Assembly: GCF_900451175.1 (NCBI RefSeq) | Contig: NZ_UGJJ01000001.1 | Span: 1 to 64,000 of the forward strand | Direction: 5' to 3' | DNA from: Kingella potus | Lineage (GTDB): Bacteria > Pseudomonadota > Gammaproteobacteria > Burkholderiales > Neisseriaceae | Length of the DNA stretch: 64,000 nucleotides | Shown here: positions 6,781 through 15,327 of the stretch, piece after piece | Position numbering within the stretch: position 1 is the stretch's first letter | Layout: each line of letters opens with the position of its first letter | Position numbers and translations under genes: made by a program | Notes under the pieces: model-generated | The model's database searches: none | Told to the model about the DNA's origin: nothing | What the model saw: the letters and a program-made list of their open reading frames with translations, nothing else

Positions 6781-6963
6781 ATGGAGACGAAGCGGTTGAA
6801 GCTGAAAAAGAAAGAGCGCAAGCGTTTGGAGAAGCTGGCGTGGAAGAAGGCGCGCCAAAGCAAGGCTGCGCCGTTTGATGTGCTTTTGTCGCTGGAAAAC
6901 GCTTTGCTGTGGCTGGAGGATTACCGCTCTTTTTCCAAGCGTTCGCGCACTGCTTCCAAGTGA
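6781..6963 (+). CDS. Small basic early protein (60 aa)
   Basis: It reads METKRLKLKKKERKRLEKLAWKKARQSKAAPFDVLLSLENALLWLEDYR. A GGAGG site overlaps the upstream gene's end, one base from its stop. The very basic first half suggests nucleic-acid contact. The last 14 codons overlap the opposite-strand gene at 6921-7109. Function unknown. Confidence 0.55.
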   Translation: METKRLKLKKKERKRLEKLAWKKARQSKAAPFDVLLSLENALLWLEDYRSFSKRSRTASK

Positions 6964-7109
6964 AGCGCGGTTTGTTCGATAAAGTCGGCGATGGTTTGCG
7001 CGCTTTGCTTGATGAAGACGGGCTGCGAGCCTTTCAGAAACATGTCGGGCTTGGCCTGTATGGCTGCTTTGGCGATTTCTACGGCCTGATTGTAAGCAGA
7101 TTCATTCAT
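6921..7109 (-). CDS. Small acidic helical protein (62 aa)
   Basis: The protein MNESAYNQAVEIAKAAIQAKPDMFLKGSQP, ending EAVRERLEKER, is plausible coding with a GGAG site before the start. It is convergent with, and overlaps by 43 bases, the early gene at 6781-6963. Function unknown. Confidence 0.55.
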   Translation of the reverse strand: MNESAYNQAVEIAKAAIQAKPDMFLKGSQPVFIKQSAQTIADFIEQTALHLEAVRERLEKER

Positions 7110-7202
7110 TTCAAATTCTCCGTGGAGGGTTGTTGGTGGAACTTCGATTCTACACGGATGAATGACAAAGCGGACAGACGCTTGACGGCACGGACAGACG
7201 GC

Positions 7203-7229
7203 AAAAAAAGCCCCCGAACGGGTCGGGGG
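7203..7229 (-). terminator. Leftward terminator in the early region
   Basis: Read leftward, CCCCCGA and TCGGGGG pair and are followed by seven T. It would stop transcription coming from the right. Confidence 0.5.
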
Positions 7230-7276
7230 AACGAAAGAACTATATCACTTCACTCAATGAAATTGAGGAGGAAATT

Positions 7277-7501
7277 ATGCCCTTGAAACCTTTGAAGCGC
7301 AACAGCCAGTGTGCGCGTTTGTTGGAATATTTGCAGGCGGGCGGCTCGGTTACGAGTTTTGAAGCCTATGCGAAGTTTGGCATTACGCAGCTTGCCGCGC
7401 GGATTACCGAATTGGAAGGGCGCGGGGTGGTGATTGCCCGCGCGGGCGAAGAAAACAACGGGGCGCGTTATGTGCGCTATTCGATGGGAGTTGAAGCATG
7501 A
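7277..7501 (+). CDS. Small winged-helix-like protein (74 aa)
   Basis: The protein MPLKPLKRNSQCARLLEYLQAGGSVTSFEAYAKFGITQLAARITELEGRGVVI matches the helix-turn-helix pattern of small phage proteins in which a short wing follows the recognition helix. GGAGGAAATT precedes the start. Its stop overlaps the next gene by four bases. Probably an early regulatory or replication accessory protein. Confidence 0.65.
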   Translation: MPLKPLKRNSQCARLLEYLQAGGSVTSFEAYAKFGITQLAARITELEGRGVVIARAGEENNGARYVRYSMGVEA

Positions 7502-7785
7502 GTATGTCTTTAACGGCGAAAGCCATGAGCCTGAAAGTGGGCAATGCCATCCGCAAGCTGGTGTTGCTGAAGCTGGCCGATCAGGCCAATGACAGGGGGG
7601 AATGCCGGCCTTCCTATGCTTCCGTGGCCGAGGCGGCGGAGTGTTCGAGCAGGGCGGTAATCAACCATATCCGCTGGCTGGAGGAATACGGTTTTTTACG
7701 GATTGAAAAACGGAAAATCGGACACGGCCAAAATCTGACGAATGTTTACCATCTGACGCTGGAAAACGGAAGGAGCGGGCTATGA
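7498..7785 (+). CDS. Helix-turn-helix replication-region protein (95 aa)
   Basis: MSMSLTAKAMSLKVGNAIRKLVLLKLADQANDRGECRPSYASVAEAAECSSRAVINHIRWLEEYGFLRIEKR has the N-terminal winged-helix pattern of phage replication initiators (helix_turn_helix_36 type). It overlaps both neighbours by four bases, so this is a tight operon with the following 310-aa protein. Confidence 0.65.
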   Translation: MSMSLTAKAMSLKVGNAIRKLVLLKLADQANDRGECRPSYASVAEAAECSSRAVINHIRWLEEYGFLRIEKRKIGHGQNLTNVYHLTLENGRSGL

Positions 7786-8714
7786 GGCCGTCTGAAATGT
7801 TGAAGCTGCACGGCAGGCCGATTGCCTATTTCCCGCAGCTTGCCAAGCCGCTGGGCGGCGTGAATGCGTCGATTCTGTTTTCCCATTTCTTCTACTGGAA
7901 CGACAAAGGCGAGAGCGATTTGGGCATTTACCGCACCGCCGAAGAGATTGAAATGGAAACGGGATTGAGCGTGCAGGAGCAGCGCACCGCGCGCGCCAAG
8001 CTGCGCGAGCGGGGGGTGTTGGTTGAAACGGAAAAACGTATCGAACACCGGATTTACTACCGATTGGATTTGGACGCTTTTGATGCGCTGATGCTGCAAC
8101 ATTCGGGAAGTGGGGAATCAACAGCCCCGAAATGCAAAAGCAACAGCCCCGAAATGCAAAAGCAACATTCGGGAAGTGAGGAATCAACAGCCGACGAAAT
8201 GCAAAATCAACATTCGTATATAAGAACAGAAGACTACCAGAAGACTACAGCAGTAGATTACAACAGAAATATTACGCGCGAGGCGCGTTGTGTGTCTGCC
8301 AACCGGCCTTCGGAAAGTCTTGCAGACAGGCCGTCTGAAAAACCTGCCGCACCGCCGAAACCCGCCAAGCCTGCCAAACGCCAACCTTCCGCCGCACGGC
8401 GTGAGCTGGATGCGCTGAACCTCTTGGCCGATCGGGGCATAGACGGGGATTTGGCGCGGGATTATCTGGCGGTGCGCAGGGACAAGCGTTCGGCCACGCT
8501 GACGAAAACCGCGCTGGATGGCTTGGAGCGGGAGGCAAACCGTGCGGGTTTGTCGCTGGAACAGGCATTGACGCTGTGTTGCGAACGCGGCTGGGTGGGT
8601 TTTTGTGCACAGTGGCTGCACGAACACCGCAATCCGGCCGTGCGTGGAAACTCCGTCAAAGACACGCCCATCCACACCGTCGGCGGGGCGTTTTTAGCGA
8701 AGGACGTGTTGTGA
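7782..8714 (+). CDS. Phage replication initiation-type protein (310 aa)
   Basis: The N-terminal third (FPQLAKPLGGVNASILFSHFFYWND, YRTAEEIEMETGLSVQEQRTARAKL) is a winged helix like those of phage replication proteins. A Ser/Gln/Asn-rich repetitive linker follows, with SGSGESTAPKCKSNSPEMQ repeated imperfectly. A C-terminal helical region (LDALNLLADRGIDGDLARDYLAVRR) could contact the helicase loader encoded next. It probably recognises the phage origin, which may lie inside this gene near the direct repeats at 8098-8210. The stop overlaps the next start in a GTGA. Confidence 0.65.
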   Translation: MRPSEMLKLHGRPIAYFPQLAKPLGGVNASILFSHFFYWNDKGESDLGIYRTAEEIEMETGLSVQEQRTARAKLRERGVLVETEKRIEHRIYYRLDLDAFDALMLQHSGSGESTAPKCKSNSPEMQKQHSGSEESTADEMQNQHSYIRTEDYQKTTAVDYNRNITREARCVSANRPSESLADRPSEKPAAPPKPAKPAKRQPSAARRELDALNLLADRGIDGDLARDYLAVRRDKRSATLTKTALDGLEREANRAGLSLEQALTLCCERGWVGFCAQWLHEHRNPAVRGNSVKDTPIHTVGGAFLAKDVL

Positions 8715-9520
8715 AATCCGTCGGCGAAATGATGAAAAGCAGCCATACGCTGGCCGCCATGCTGACCCCGCTCAGCGAAACGCAAAAGCATTGCGACAGG
8801 CACGGCACGGACTACACCGAGCGCGTTTACCGCCGCTACACGCAGGGCTGTCCCGAGTGTGCGAAAGAGGCGGAGCAGCAGCGCAGGCAGGCCGAAGAGG
8901 CGGCTCTTGCGGCAAGGCAGGCGGAGCAGCAGCGCAGGATCATCGAGCAGCGTATCGGCATGGCACGCATCCCCAAACGCTTTGCCGAACGCACCGTCGC
9001 AGGCTACTGCGTGGATGCGGACAACCGGCCGCAACGCTACAACATCGAGCGCATCAAAGCCTATGCGCACGAGTTTTCACAAGGCCACAGCGGCCGCAAT
9101 CTCGCCCTGCTGGGCAATCCGGGAACGGGAAAAACCCACCTTGCCTGCGCCGTTGCCCGCCACGTTATCCGCAATTGCGGCGGTATGGCGCGGTTTTGCA
9201 GCGTGTCGGAACTCAACCGCACGGTACGCGAAGCCAAAAGCTACGGCAGTGCCTACACCGAATCGCAGATTATCGCGGCATTCGGCGGCTATGATTTGCT
9301 GGTGATCGACGAGGTGGGCGTGCAAAGCGGCACGGATGCCGAAAGCCGCGCCCTGTTCGACGTGTTCAACGAACGCTATCAGAACTGCCGCCCGACCATC
9401 CTGATTTCCAATCTCGATTTTAACGGCCTGCGCGAAGCAGTCGGCGCACGGATTGCCGATCGTGTGAAAGAGGACGGCGGCGAAGTGCTGGTCTTCAACT
9501 GGGAAAGCTACCGGCAATGA
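8711..9520 (+). CDS. DnaC-like helicase loader ATPase
   Basis: The 269-aa protein has a Walker A at GNPGTGKTHLACAVARHVI and a Walker B at LLVIDEVG, the pattern of DnaC/IstB-type AAA+ ATPases. Upstream are a Cys-containing segment (HCDRHGTDYTERVYRRYTQGCPEC, a possible zinc site) and a Gln/Ala-rich coiled coil. The GTG start at 8711 was chosen because it overlaps the previous stop. It loads host DnaB helicase at the phage origin in related systems. Confidence 0.85.
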   Translation: MKSVGEMMKSSHTLAAMLTPLSETQKHCDRHGTDYTERVYRRYTQGCPECAKEAEQQRRQAEEAALAARQAEQQRRIIEQRIGMARIPKRFAERTVAGYCVDADNRPQRYNIERIKAYAHEFSQGHSGRNLALLGNPGTGKTHLACAVARHVIRNCGGMARFCSVSELNRTVREAKSYGSAYTESQIIAAFGGYDLLVIDEVGVQSGTDAESRALFDVFNERYQNCRPTILISNLDFNGLREAVGARIADRVKEDGGEVLVFNWESYRQ

Positions 9521-9738
9521 AGTGCCTGCAATGCCAACACGCCGATTTGCGCACGGCGGCAGAGCGCGGGCTGACCGGCCTGCTGGTGTGCACGGTATCG
9601 CGCGAAAAGGGCTGGCGGTGTCTGAATCCGGCCACGGAGTGCGAAAACGGGCGTTTTCAGGCGGCAGGGGCGGAAGCGGTGCGCAAGCGGGCGGAGTGGC
9701 TGCAAAGGCGCAGGACGGTAAGGATAGAGGCCGTCTGA
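9517..9738 (+). CDS. Small cysteine-containing phage protein (73 aa)
   Basis: MKCLQCQHADLRTAAERGLTGLLVCTVSREKGWRCLNPATECENGRF has four to six cysteines arranged like a small zinc-binding fold. It overlaps the loader gene by four bases and precedes RusA, as is usual for such ninR-like proteins. Function unknown. Confidence 0.65.
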   Translation: MKCLQCQHADLRTAAERGLTGLLVCTVSREKGWRCLNPATECENGRFQAAGAEAVRKRAEWLQRRRTVRIEAV

Positions 9739-9763
9739 AAACAAAGAAACGGGGATTTTTGCT

Positions 9764-10282
9764 ATGAAAACACTAAGGCCGTCTGAAAGCCTGCTGATCC
9801 GCATCAACGGCATACCGCAGGGCAAAGGCCGTCCGCGCTTTACCAAGTCGGGACGCGCCTACACGCCCGCCAAGACGCGCCGCTACGAAGCGGCCGTGCA
9901 GGAAGCCGCGCTGGCTGCCGCCGCGATACAGGGTTTTGTGAAGCACGATGGGGATACGCCGCTGGAAGCCTGCATTACGGCATGGTTTCCGATTCCCGCG
10001 TCGTGGCCGAAGAAGAAACGCGAAGCGGCGGCGGCGGGCGGAATCTATCCGACGGCCAAACCGGATGCGGACAACCTCTGCAAAGCGATACTCGACGCGC
10101 TCAACGGCATTGCCTACCGCGACGACAAGCAGATCGTGTCCTGCCATGTGTGCAAACGCTACACCTGCCGCGACGACGATACGCCGCGCGTGGTGGTGCA
10201 TATCGCGCCGATGAAGACTTTGGCGCAACTGCGCGAAGCGGCGTTTTCAGACGGCCTGCGGGAGGGATGGGATGGCAATTGA
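9764..10282 (+). CDS. rusA: RusA-family Holliday junction resolvase
   Basis: The 172-aa protein has the RusA core: INGIPQGKGRPRFTKSGRAYTP, then KPDADNLCKAILDALNGIAYRDDKQI with the acidic residues that bind metal and a conserved lysine. It resolves branched recombination and replication intermediates before packaging. It is somewhat longer than the 120-aa E. coli RusA, with extra residues at the C-terminus that contain a DUS read as SDGL. Confidence 0.85.
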   Translation: MKTLRPSESLLIRINGIPQGKGRPRFTKSGRAYTPAKTRRYEAAVQEAALAAAAIQGFVKHDGDTPLEACITAWFPIPASWPKKKREAAAAGGIYPTAKPDADNLCKAILDALNGIAYRDDKQIVSCHVCKRYTCRDDDTPRVVVHIAPMKTLAQLREAAFSDGLREGWDGN

Positions 10283-10334
10283 AGCGGCGGTGGTGCGCAC
10301 GCCGGTTTGGGACAAGGTGGAGATTGGGCAGTTT
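10272..10334 (+). pseudogene. 21-codon stub of a phage gene cut by a toxin-antitoxin insertion
   Basis: MAIEAAVVRTPVWDKVEIGQF looks like the start of a normal phage protein and overlaps the end of rusA. After it the frame runs antisense through the RHH gene (10335-10547), so the natural 3' part is missing. The RHH-PIN pair probably landed here. The missing tail was not found on the far side. Confidence 0.35.
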
Positions 10335-10547
10335 TCAGACATCGAGTGCTTTATCCAGCAATGTCAGTGCAGTTTGCACATCGCCTTGTGCGGCGCGGGC
10401 TTTAAAGCGGTTTTCGGCATCAAATTCCGCCAGCATCACGGTTGCGGCTTCGTCCATCAGTTTGTTCACGCTCATGCCGCGCGATTCGGCCAACAGGCGC
10501 AGGCGGCTGTGTTTTTCATCGGGAATGCGTAGGGTTACGGTCGTCAT
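10335..10547 (-). CDS. RHH antitoxin of a PIN module
   Basis: The 70-aa protein MTTVTLRIPDEKHSRLRLLAESRGMSVNKLMDEAATVMLAEFDAE has a classic ribbon-helix-helix N-terminus. The rest would wrap the toxin. Its ATG overlaps the TGA of the PIN gene, so the toxin is translated first, the reverse of the common vapBC order. Both are opposite to the surrounding phage genes and are likely expressed in the lysogen. Confidence 0.85.
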   Translation of the reverse strand: MTTVTLRIPDEKHSRLRLLAESRGMSVNKLMDEAATVMLAEFDAENRFKARAAQGDVQTALTLLDKALDV

Positions 10548-10960
10548 CGTTGCTCCAACAGGGTTTCGGGCGTGCAGATTTTGATTTCGGGAAAGATAAG
10601 CTGGCTGTGTGCAAAATCTTTCAGATTGCGGGTGGCGATATATTGCGCACGTCCTGCTACGGCAAGCTCAATCAGGTGGTTGTCGCCTTCGTCGCGCAGA
10701 TTGGGCCGCCAAAGGTAGTAAATGCGCGTCCATTGGGCAACGGAAAGCAGGGCGTTCAGCACTTGGTTGCGCTCGGCAAGGTTTAGGGGACAGCCTGCAA
10801 ACACATCTTCCCGTGCGATCAGGTCTTCATATTCTGCCAGTAGGGCAGAGCCGACAAGCGGGATAAAACGCTTTTGCAAACAGGCGGCAAGCAGCCGGTT
10901 TGAACCGCGCGAACCCATGTACGCGCCAACCAGGATATTGGTATCTATCACAATTCTCAT
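10544..10960 (-). CDS. PIN-family toxin (COG2402-like)
   Basis: MRIVIDTNILVGAYMGSRGSNRLL holds the first conserved Asp; DEGDNHLIELAVAGRAQYIATRN holds the later acids and the Asn, all expected of PIN ribonucleases. The start at 10960 gives the usual N-terminus; an upstream in-frame ATG exists at 10978. TTGACA at about 10981-10986 (leftward) and a dyad with AGCAT/ATGCT arms precede it. It forms a toxin-first operon with the RHH gene. Confidence 0.8.
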   Translation of the reverse strand: MRIVIDTNILVGAYMGSRGSNRLLAACLQKRFIPLVGSALLAEYEDLIAREDVFAGCPLNLAERNQVLNALLSVAQWTRIYYLWRPNLRDEGDNHLIELAVAGRAQYIATRNLKDFAHSQLIFPEIKICTPETLLEQR

Positions 10961-11105
10961 AGGAGCATGATAGCACATATGCTGTCAAAAACAATAGCGG
11001 CGACAAGGGTGGAAACCGCTTACGGCGGGTAGGGGGCTGCGGCGGATTTTTAATAAAACATATTTTAAACAATGTGTTGTATTTTTTATTTTGGCGGAAA
11101 CGGCG

Positions 11106-11570
11106 ATGAGGAATGTGGATGACGGCGATTTGCGCGCGCTGCGGCATCTTTTGCCGGCGAGCGTGGCGCAGATGGCGCAGGTGGCCGGCTGGGATGCGGT
11201 GCTGCGTTTGGTGTCGCGTTTTGGCGGCGCGAATTTTCCGGTGGGAAAAAACAGCACGGCGGCGGGCAGGCGGCTGCATGAGCGGCTGGCGGAGGAAATC
11301 GGCGAGGAGGCGGCCTTGCGCTTGGGGCGGGCATATGGTGCGCAGCGGTATTTGTGGCTGCCCAAATGTGATGCCGTGCTGCGCGAGCTGCGCGACCGTG
11401 CCATCCGGCGCGGCTTCGACCGGATGACGGGCGAGGGGATGGGGGCGCATGAGGCGGCCGCGCTTTTGGCTTTGGAACACAATCTGACGCAGCGGCGGGT
11501 GTGGGACGTATTGAAAAAAACCGACAACACGCAACTGCCTTTGTTTGGAGATATGGAAGATGCACGATAA
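11106..11570 (+). CDS. Mor-family transcription activator
   Basis: The protein (MRNVDDGDLRALRHLLPASVAQMAQVAGWDAVLRLVSRFGG, ending NTQLPLFGDMEDAR) has the Mor/C-type C-terminal HTH at GAHEAAALLALEHNLTQRRVWDVLKK. In Mu, Mor and C switch on middle and late genes. It stands directly before the terminase genes, so it probably drives the virion operon. ATG at 11106 is used; a TTG at 11091 is possible. An AT-rich stretch (11050-11092) upstream may hold its promoter. Confidence 0.8.
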   Translation: MRNVDDGDLRALRHLLPASVAQMAQVAGWDAVLRLVSRFGGANFPVGKNSTAAGRRLHERLAEEIGEEAALRLGRAYGAQRYLWLPKCDAVLRELRDRAIRRGFDRMTGEGMGAHEAAALLALEHNLTQRRVWDVLKKTDNTQLPLFGDMEDAR

Positions 11571-12048
11571 GGATACATACACGCGGCTGCGCCGGCTGTA
11601 TATCAACGGGGCGACGCTGGACGAGGCTGCGGCCGAATGCGGCATGGGGCTGCGCACGGCGGAGCGGCGCAAGGCCGAGGCCAGGGACTCGGGCGACAAC
11701 TGGGACATGGCGCGGGCGGCGGCAACGCTGACTGGTGCGGAAACGGTGGCGCAAAGCATTCTGCGCGGGATGATGCGCCAATACGAGCAGGCGGCGGGCG
11801 ATTTGGAGGCGGATACGTCGCTGTCGGCGGTGGAGCGGGTGGACGCGCTGGCGACGCTGGCCGATGCGCTGGTGAAAACAGTGGCGGCCAACAAGCGTTT
11901 GATGCCGGAAACATCCGAGCTGGCCACTGCATTGAAGGTGCTGGAAATGCTGTATGCCTTCGTGCGCGAAAAACATCCCGCACACCTGCCTGCCTTTGCC
12001 GAAATCATCGAACCCTTCGGCGCACAGTTGGAGCGGGAATTTAAGTAG
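11560..12048 (+). CDS. DUF1804 protein, probable small terminase subunit
   Basis: MHDKDTYTRLRRLYINGATLDEAAAECGMGLRTAERRKAEARDSGDNWD is an N-terminal helix-turn-helix; the rest is helical and ends EPFGAQLEREFK. DUF1804 proteins lie next to TerL in Mu-like phages and are taken as small terminases that pick DNA for packaging. The start overlaps the end of the Mor gene by 11 bases. A short peptide gene lies between this and TerL. Confidence 0.8.
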   Translation: MHDKDTYTRLRRLYINGATLDEAAAECGMGLRTAERRKAEARDSGDNWDMARAAATLTGAETVAQSILRGMMRQYEQAAGDLEADTSLSAVERVDALATLADALVKTVAANKRLMPETSELATALKVLEMLYAFVREKHPAHLPAFAEIIEPFGAQLEREFK

Positions 12049-12094
12049 GCCGTCTGAAAACGGCAGGATGTTTTTAACTTTGAAAGGAATCAGG

Positions 12095-12175
12095 ATGTCT
12101 GATTACGCGCCCGCCGTTCCGGACAGCTATCTGTCCAAAGCCACACCGAAAAACAAAGAAGCCGAGAGCCAATAG
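12095..12175 (+). CDS. Putative 26-aa peptide between terminase genes
   Basis: The frame MSDYAPAVPDSYLSKATPK ends KNKEAESQ. AAGGAATCAGG precedes the ATG. It is hydrophilic, without a membrane segment. It sits in operon order between the small and large terminase genes. Function unknown. Confidence 0.4.
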   Translation: MSDYAPAVPDSYLSKATPKNKEAESQ

Positions 12176-12205
12176 CAAAAAAAAACGAGCAAAACTTTTT
12201 TCATC

Positions 12206-13834
12206 ATGAAATCCAAAGGCTTTTTAAAAAACCTTGCCGCGCTGGCGGCCGACCTGCGCCGCAGCATCGAGGCGGAGGTGGAGGGCTTCGACGCTTCGCC
12301 CGCTGCGGTGGCACAGCGGCGCAAAAAGGTGTTCGACCCGGTGCACGGTTATGAGTATTTCGTAAACCATTATTTCCCGCACTATACCCGTTCGCCGCAC
12401 AAGTCGCAGCTTCACGAGTATCTGTTTGAGAGCCTGCCCGCCGTTTTGAGCCATCCGCAAAACCAAACGCTGGCCTTGGCCGCGCCGAGGGGCGAGGCAA
12501 AATCAACCATGGTGTCGCGCCTGTTTTCCTTGTGGTGCATCGTAACGGGGAGCAAACACTACATTGTTCTGATTATGGACAGCATCGACCAGGCTTACCC
12601 GATTTTGGAATCCATCAAGGCCGAACTGGAAGCCAACCCGCGCTTGAAAACCGATTTCCCCGAAGCCTGCGGGCAGGGGCGCGTGTGGCAGGCGGCTACG
12701 GCGGTTACGGCCAACGGCATCAAGCTAGAAGCGGCCGGCAGCGGCAAACGCCTGCGCGGACGCACGCACGGTGCATACCGCCCCGACCTTGTGATTCTCG
12801 ACGACATCGAAAACGACGAAGCGGTGCGCAATCCCGCGCAGCGCGACAAGCTTGAAGACTGGCTGAAACAGTCGGTGTTGCAGCTCGGCGGCGTGGGGCA
12901 GAAGTTCGACGTGGTGTATATCGGCACGATTCTGCACTACGACAGCGTGTTAAACCGCACCTTGAACAACCCGATATGGCATTCGGCGCGTTTCAAGGCG
13001 ATGATTGAATGGCCGGACAATATGGATTTGTGGCAGGAATGGGAAACCATTTTGTGCAACAACGGCAAGGCGGGCGAGGCGATGGCGCAGGCCTTTTACG
13101 AGGCGCACCAAGCCGAGATGATGGCGGGCGCGCAAACCTCTTGGGCGGCGCGGGGCGTGTTGGATTTGATGAAAATCCGCGCCCGCGACGGCCACGCGGC
13201 CTTTGATTCGGAGCTGCAAAACGACCCCGTGAGCGGCGAAGACGCGGTGTTTGCCAATATTTTGGACAACTGCTTTTACAGGCCGTCTGAAATTCCGCCC
13301 GACGCGGTGCGCTTCGGCGCACTCGACCCCTCTTTGGGCAAAGCGGGCGCGGGGCGCGATCCGTCGGCCATTCTGGTGGGTTCGTTCTGCCGCGAAACGG
13401 GTGTGCTGTATGTGGAAGTCGCCCAAATCAAAAAACGCCTGCCCGATCTGATTATCGAAGATGTGATTGCCTTGCAGAAAAAGTACGGTTGTCAGGTGTG
13501 GGCGGTGGAAACGGTGCAGTTTCAGGAGTTTTTAAAAACCGAGCTGGTGCGGCGCGGCGCAGAGCGGGGCATACCCGTGCCGGCGCGGGGCGTGAAGCCC
13601 AATGCCGACAAGCTCTTGCGCATCGAGAGTTTGCAGCCGCACATTGCCAACGGCCTAATCAAATTCGACAAAAACCACACCGCGCTGCTCGACCAGTTGC
13701 GCCACTTCCCAAAAGCCCCGCACGACGACGGCCCCGACGCGCTGCATATGCTGTGGATACTGGCCTCAAACGGCATTCGCCAGCAGGCCACGCGCCGCGC
13801 CATCGATCTGCCGCCGCCTTCTTTGAGTATTTAG
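12206..13834 (+). CDS. terL: Terminase large subunit
   Basis: The 542-aa packaging motor has an ATPase domain with Walker A-like APRGEAKST (about residue 95) and Walker B LVILDDIEN, and a C-terminal RNase-H-like nuclease domain with the first acid in GALDPSLGKAG and later acids in VWAVETVQF and DDGPDALHML. Length and order fit Mu gp28-type and related TerL proteins. It contains a DUS read as RPSE at about 13269. It cuts and translocates DNA into the prohead. Confidence 0.95.
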   Translation: MKSKGFLKNLAALAADLRRSIEAEVEGFDASPAAVAQRRKKVFDPVHGYEYFVNHYFPHYTRSPHKSQLHEYLFESLPAVLSHPQNQTLALAAPRGEAKSTMVSRLFSLWCIVTGSKHYIVLIMDSIDQAYPILESIKAELEANPRLKTDFPEACGQGRVWQAATAVTANGIKLEAAGSGKRLRGRTHGAYRPDLVILDDIENDEAVRNPAQRDKLEDWLKQSVLQLGGVGQKFDVVYIGTILHYDSVLNRTLNNPIWHSARFKAMIEWPDNMDLWQEWETILCNNGKAGEAMAQAFYEAHQAEMMAGAQTSWAARGVLDLMKIRARDGHAAFDSELQNDPVSGEDAVFANILDNCFYRPSEIPPDAVRFGALDPSLGKAGAGRDPSAILVGSFCRETGVLYVEVAQIKKRLPDLIIEDVIALQKKYGCQVWAVETVQFQEFLKTELVRRGAERGIPVPARGVKPNADKLLRIESLQPHIANGLIKFDKNHTALLDQLRHFPKAPHDDGPDALHMLWILASNGIRQQATRRAIDLPPPSLSI

Positions 13835-13866
13835 TAAAAACGGGTCAAGACCCCATGGAGCAAACT

Positions 13867-15294
13867 ATGTTTTGGCAAAAGAAAAAACAGGCAAAAGCCT
13901 TCAAGCAGGAATTGAAAACGCTGGTGGCCGATACTGCCTACGCGCTGGACGCGTTTTCCGCCGAAAGCAGCGACGAGCTGCTCGACCGGCTGCAACTGTC
14001 CCGCGCCGAGGCCTATTCCGCCGTGTCCTCCGACGACGAGGTAGAAAGCTGCAAGGAAGACCTGCGCACGGCGATGACGGCCAGCGGCTGGCGGCTGTAC
14101 GGCGAGGGAACGGACGACGCGCAGACCGACCGCATCTACCGCTGCATCCGCCGCCATCTGGGCGCGTTTGTGGAGCTGGTTTTAACCGCGCGGCTCAACG
14201 GCTATGCGGTAGGCCGCTATGTGTGGAAGGTAGAAGAAGACGGCTTTATCACGCTGGACAAGGTGCGCGACCGCCGCGACGAGCTGGAAAAATACGTCCC
14301 GCAGCGCGACGGCGGGCTGAAATACCGTGGCGAAAACGGCGAAGAGCTTGTTGATACCAATGTGCTGCATCTGTTTCTCGCCAACAAGCCCACGGCGAAA
14401 AACCCTGCCGGCGAAATGACCGTGGCGCGGCTCTATCCCGCCGTCGCCCTGCGCAAACAGGGCATCCAATACGCCTACCAGTTTATCAAACGCTACGGCC
14501 AGCCCTATCTGGTGGGCAGATATGCCAACGCGCTGGATGACAATGTGAAGACGGTGTACGGCCTGATAAACGGCGGCGCGGCCACGCTCTCGTCCGAAGA
14601 CAGCATCGAGATGCTTACCAACCCCGCCACGGGATCGGCATTCGGCGAAATCGAAAAGCTGGCCAACGCCCGCATCCAAAAGCTGCTTTTGGGCAAGGTC
14701 AAAACCTCCGAACTCAACAGTGGCAGCCGTTCGGCGCAGCAGATTGAGGAAAACGCCCGCCAAGACCGCATCGAGGCCTATCTGACCCTGCTCTCGCTGG
14801 CCGTGCAGCACGCGGTGGACGCGCTGCTTATGGTTAATGCCCAATGGGGCGTGCCCGTGAAACACCAAGGCGGGCTGTGGTTTGAGTTCAACGAAGAAAT
14901 CAAAGTGGACAAGGCGCGGGCGGAGCGCGACAAAATCTACGCCGACATAGGGCAGCTTCGTTTTACCGAGGAATATTACGAAAAAGTGCTGGGCTTCGAG
15001 CCTGAACACTACGAATTGGCACAAAACCCGCAGAGGCCGTCTGAAAACCGCGCCCTGTCCGCCCGCTTTTCCGATACGGGCGTTTCAGACGGCCTTTCCG
15101 CCGCCGAAGCCGCCGACCGCGCCATCATGCAGCCGAAAGTGGCCGCCATCCTGTCCGCCCTGGCCGAAGCCGACGGCTACGCGGCCTTTCAGACGGCCTT
15201 AAACCAAATGGATTTGTCGGAAAACGATTTGCTGCTGGTGGACAAGCTGGTGGGCGAGTCCGTCCGCGCCTTTGCCGAGGGGCAGAATGAATGA
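13867..15294 (+). CDS. DUF935 / Mu gp29-like portal protein
   Basis: The 475-aa protein begins MFWQKKKQAKAFKQEL, preceded by GGAG. It has the DUF935 pattern (DDAQTDRIYRCIRRHLGAFVELVL, GRYVWKVEEDGFITL, RYGQPYLVGRYANAL). The portal ring joins head to tail and passes DNA. The upstream ATG at 13855 is in frame but lacks spacing to a ribosome site. The C-terminal part carries two DUS copies (RPSENR and SDGL). Confidence 0.9.
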   Translation: MFWQKKKQAKAFKQELKTLVADTAYALDAFSAESSDELLDRLQLSRAEAYSAVSSDDEVESCKEDLRTAMTASGWRLYGEGTDDAQTDRIYRCIRRHLGAFVELVLTARLNGYAVGRYVWKVEEDGFITLDKVRDRRDELEKYVPQRDGGLKYRGENGEELVDTNVLHLFLANKPTAKNPAGEMTVARLYPAVALRKQGIQYAYQFIKRYGQPYLVGRYANALDDNVKTVYGLINGGAATLSSEDSIEMLTNPATGSAFGEIEKLANARIQKLLLGKVKTSELNSGSRSAQQIEENARQDRIEAYLTLLSLAVQHAVDALLMVNAQWGVPVKHQGGLWFEFNEEIKVDKARAERDKIYADIGQLRFTEEYYEKVLGFEPEHYELAQNPQRPSENRALSARFSDTGVSDGLSAAEAADRAIMQPKVAAILSALAEADGYAAFQTALNQMDLSENDLLLVDKLVGESVRAFAEGQNE

Positions 15295-15327
15295 CGGCTG
15301 CGACGACAACTGACGGATGGGACGGCA

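Noticed and set aside
10335..10532. Continuation of the 10272 rightward frame
   Set aside because: It is antisense to a clear RHH antitoxin; only the first 21 codons look natural.
13489..13866. Upstream extension of the portal frame
   Set aside because: Overlaps the end of terL; GGAG-preceded ATG at 13867 fits the family.
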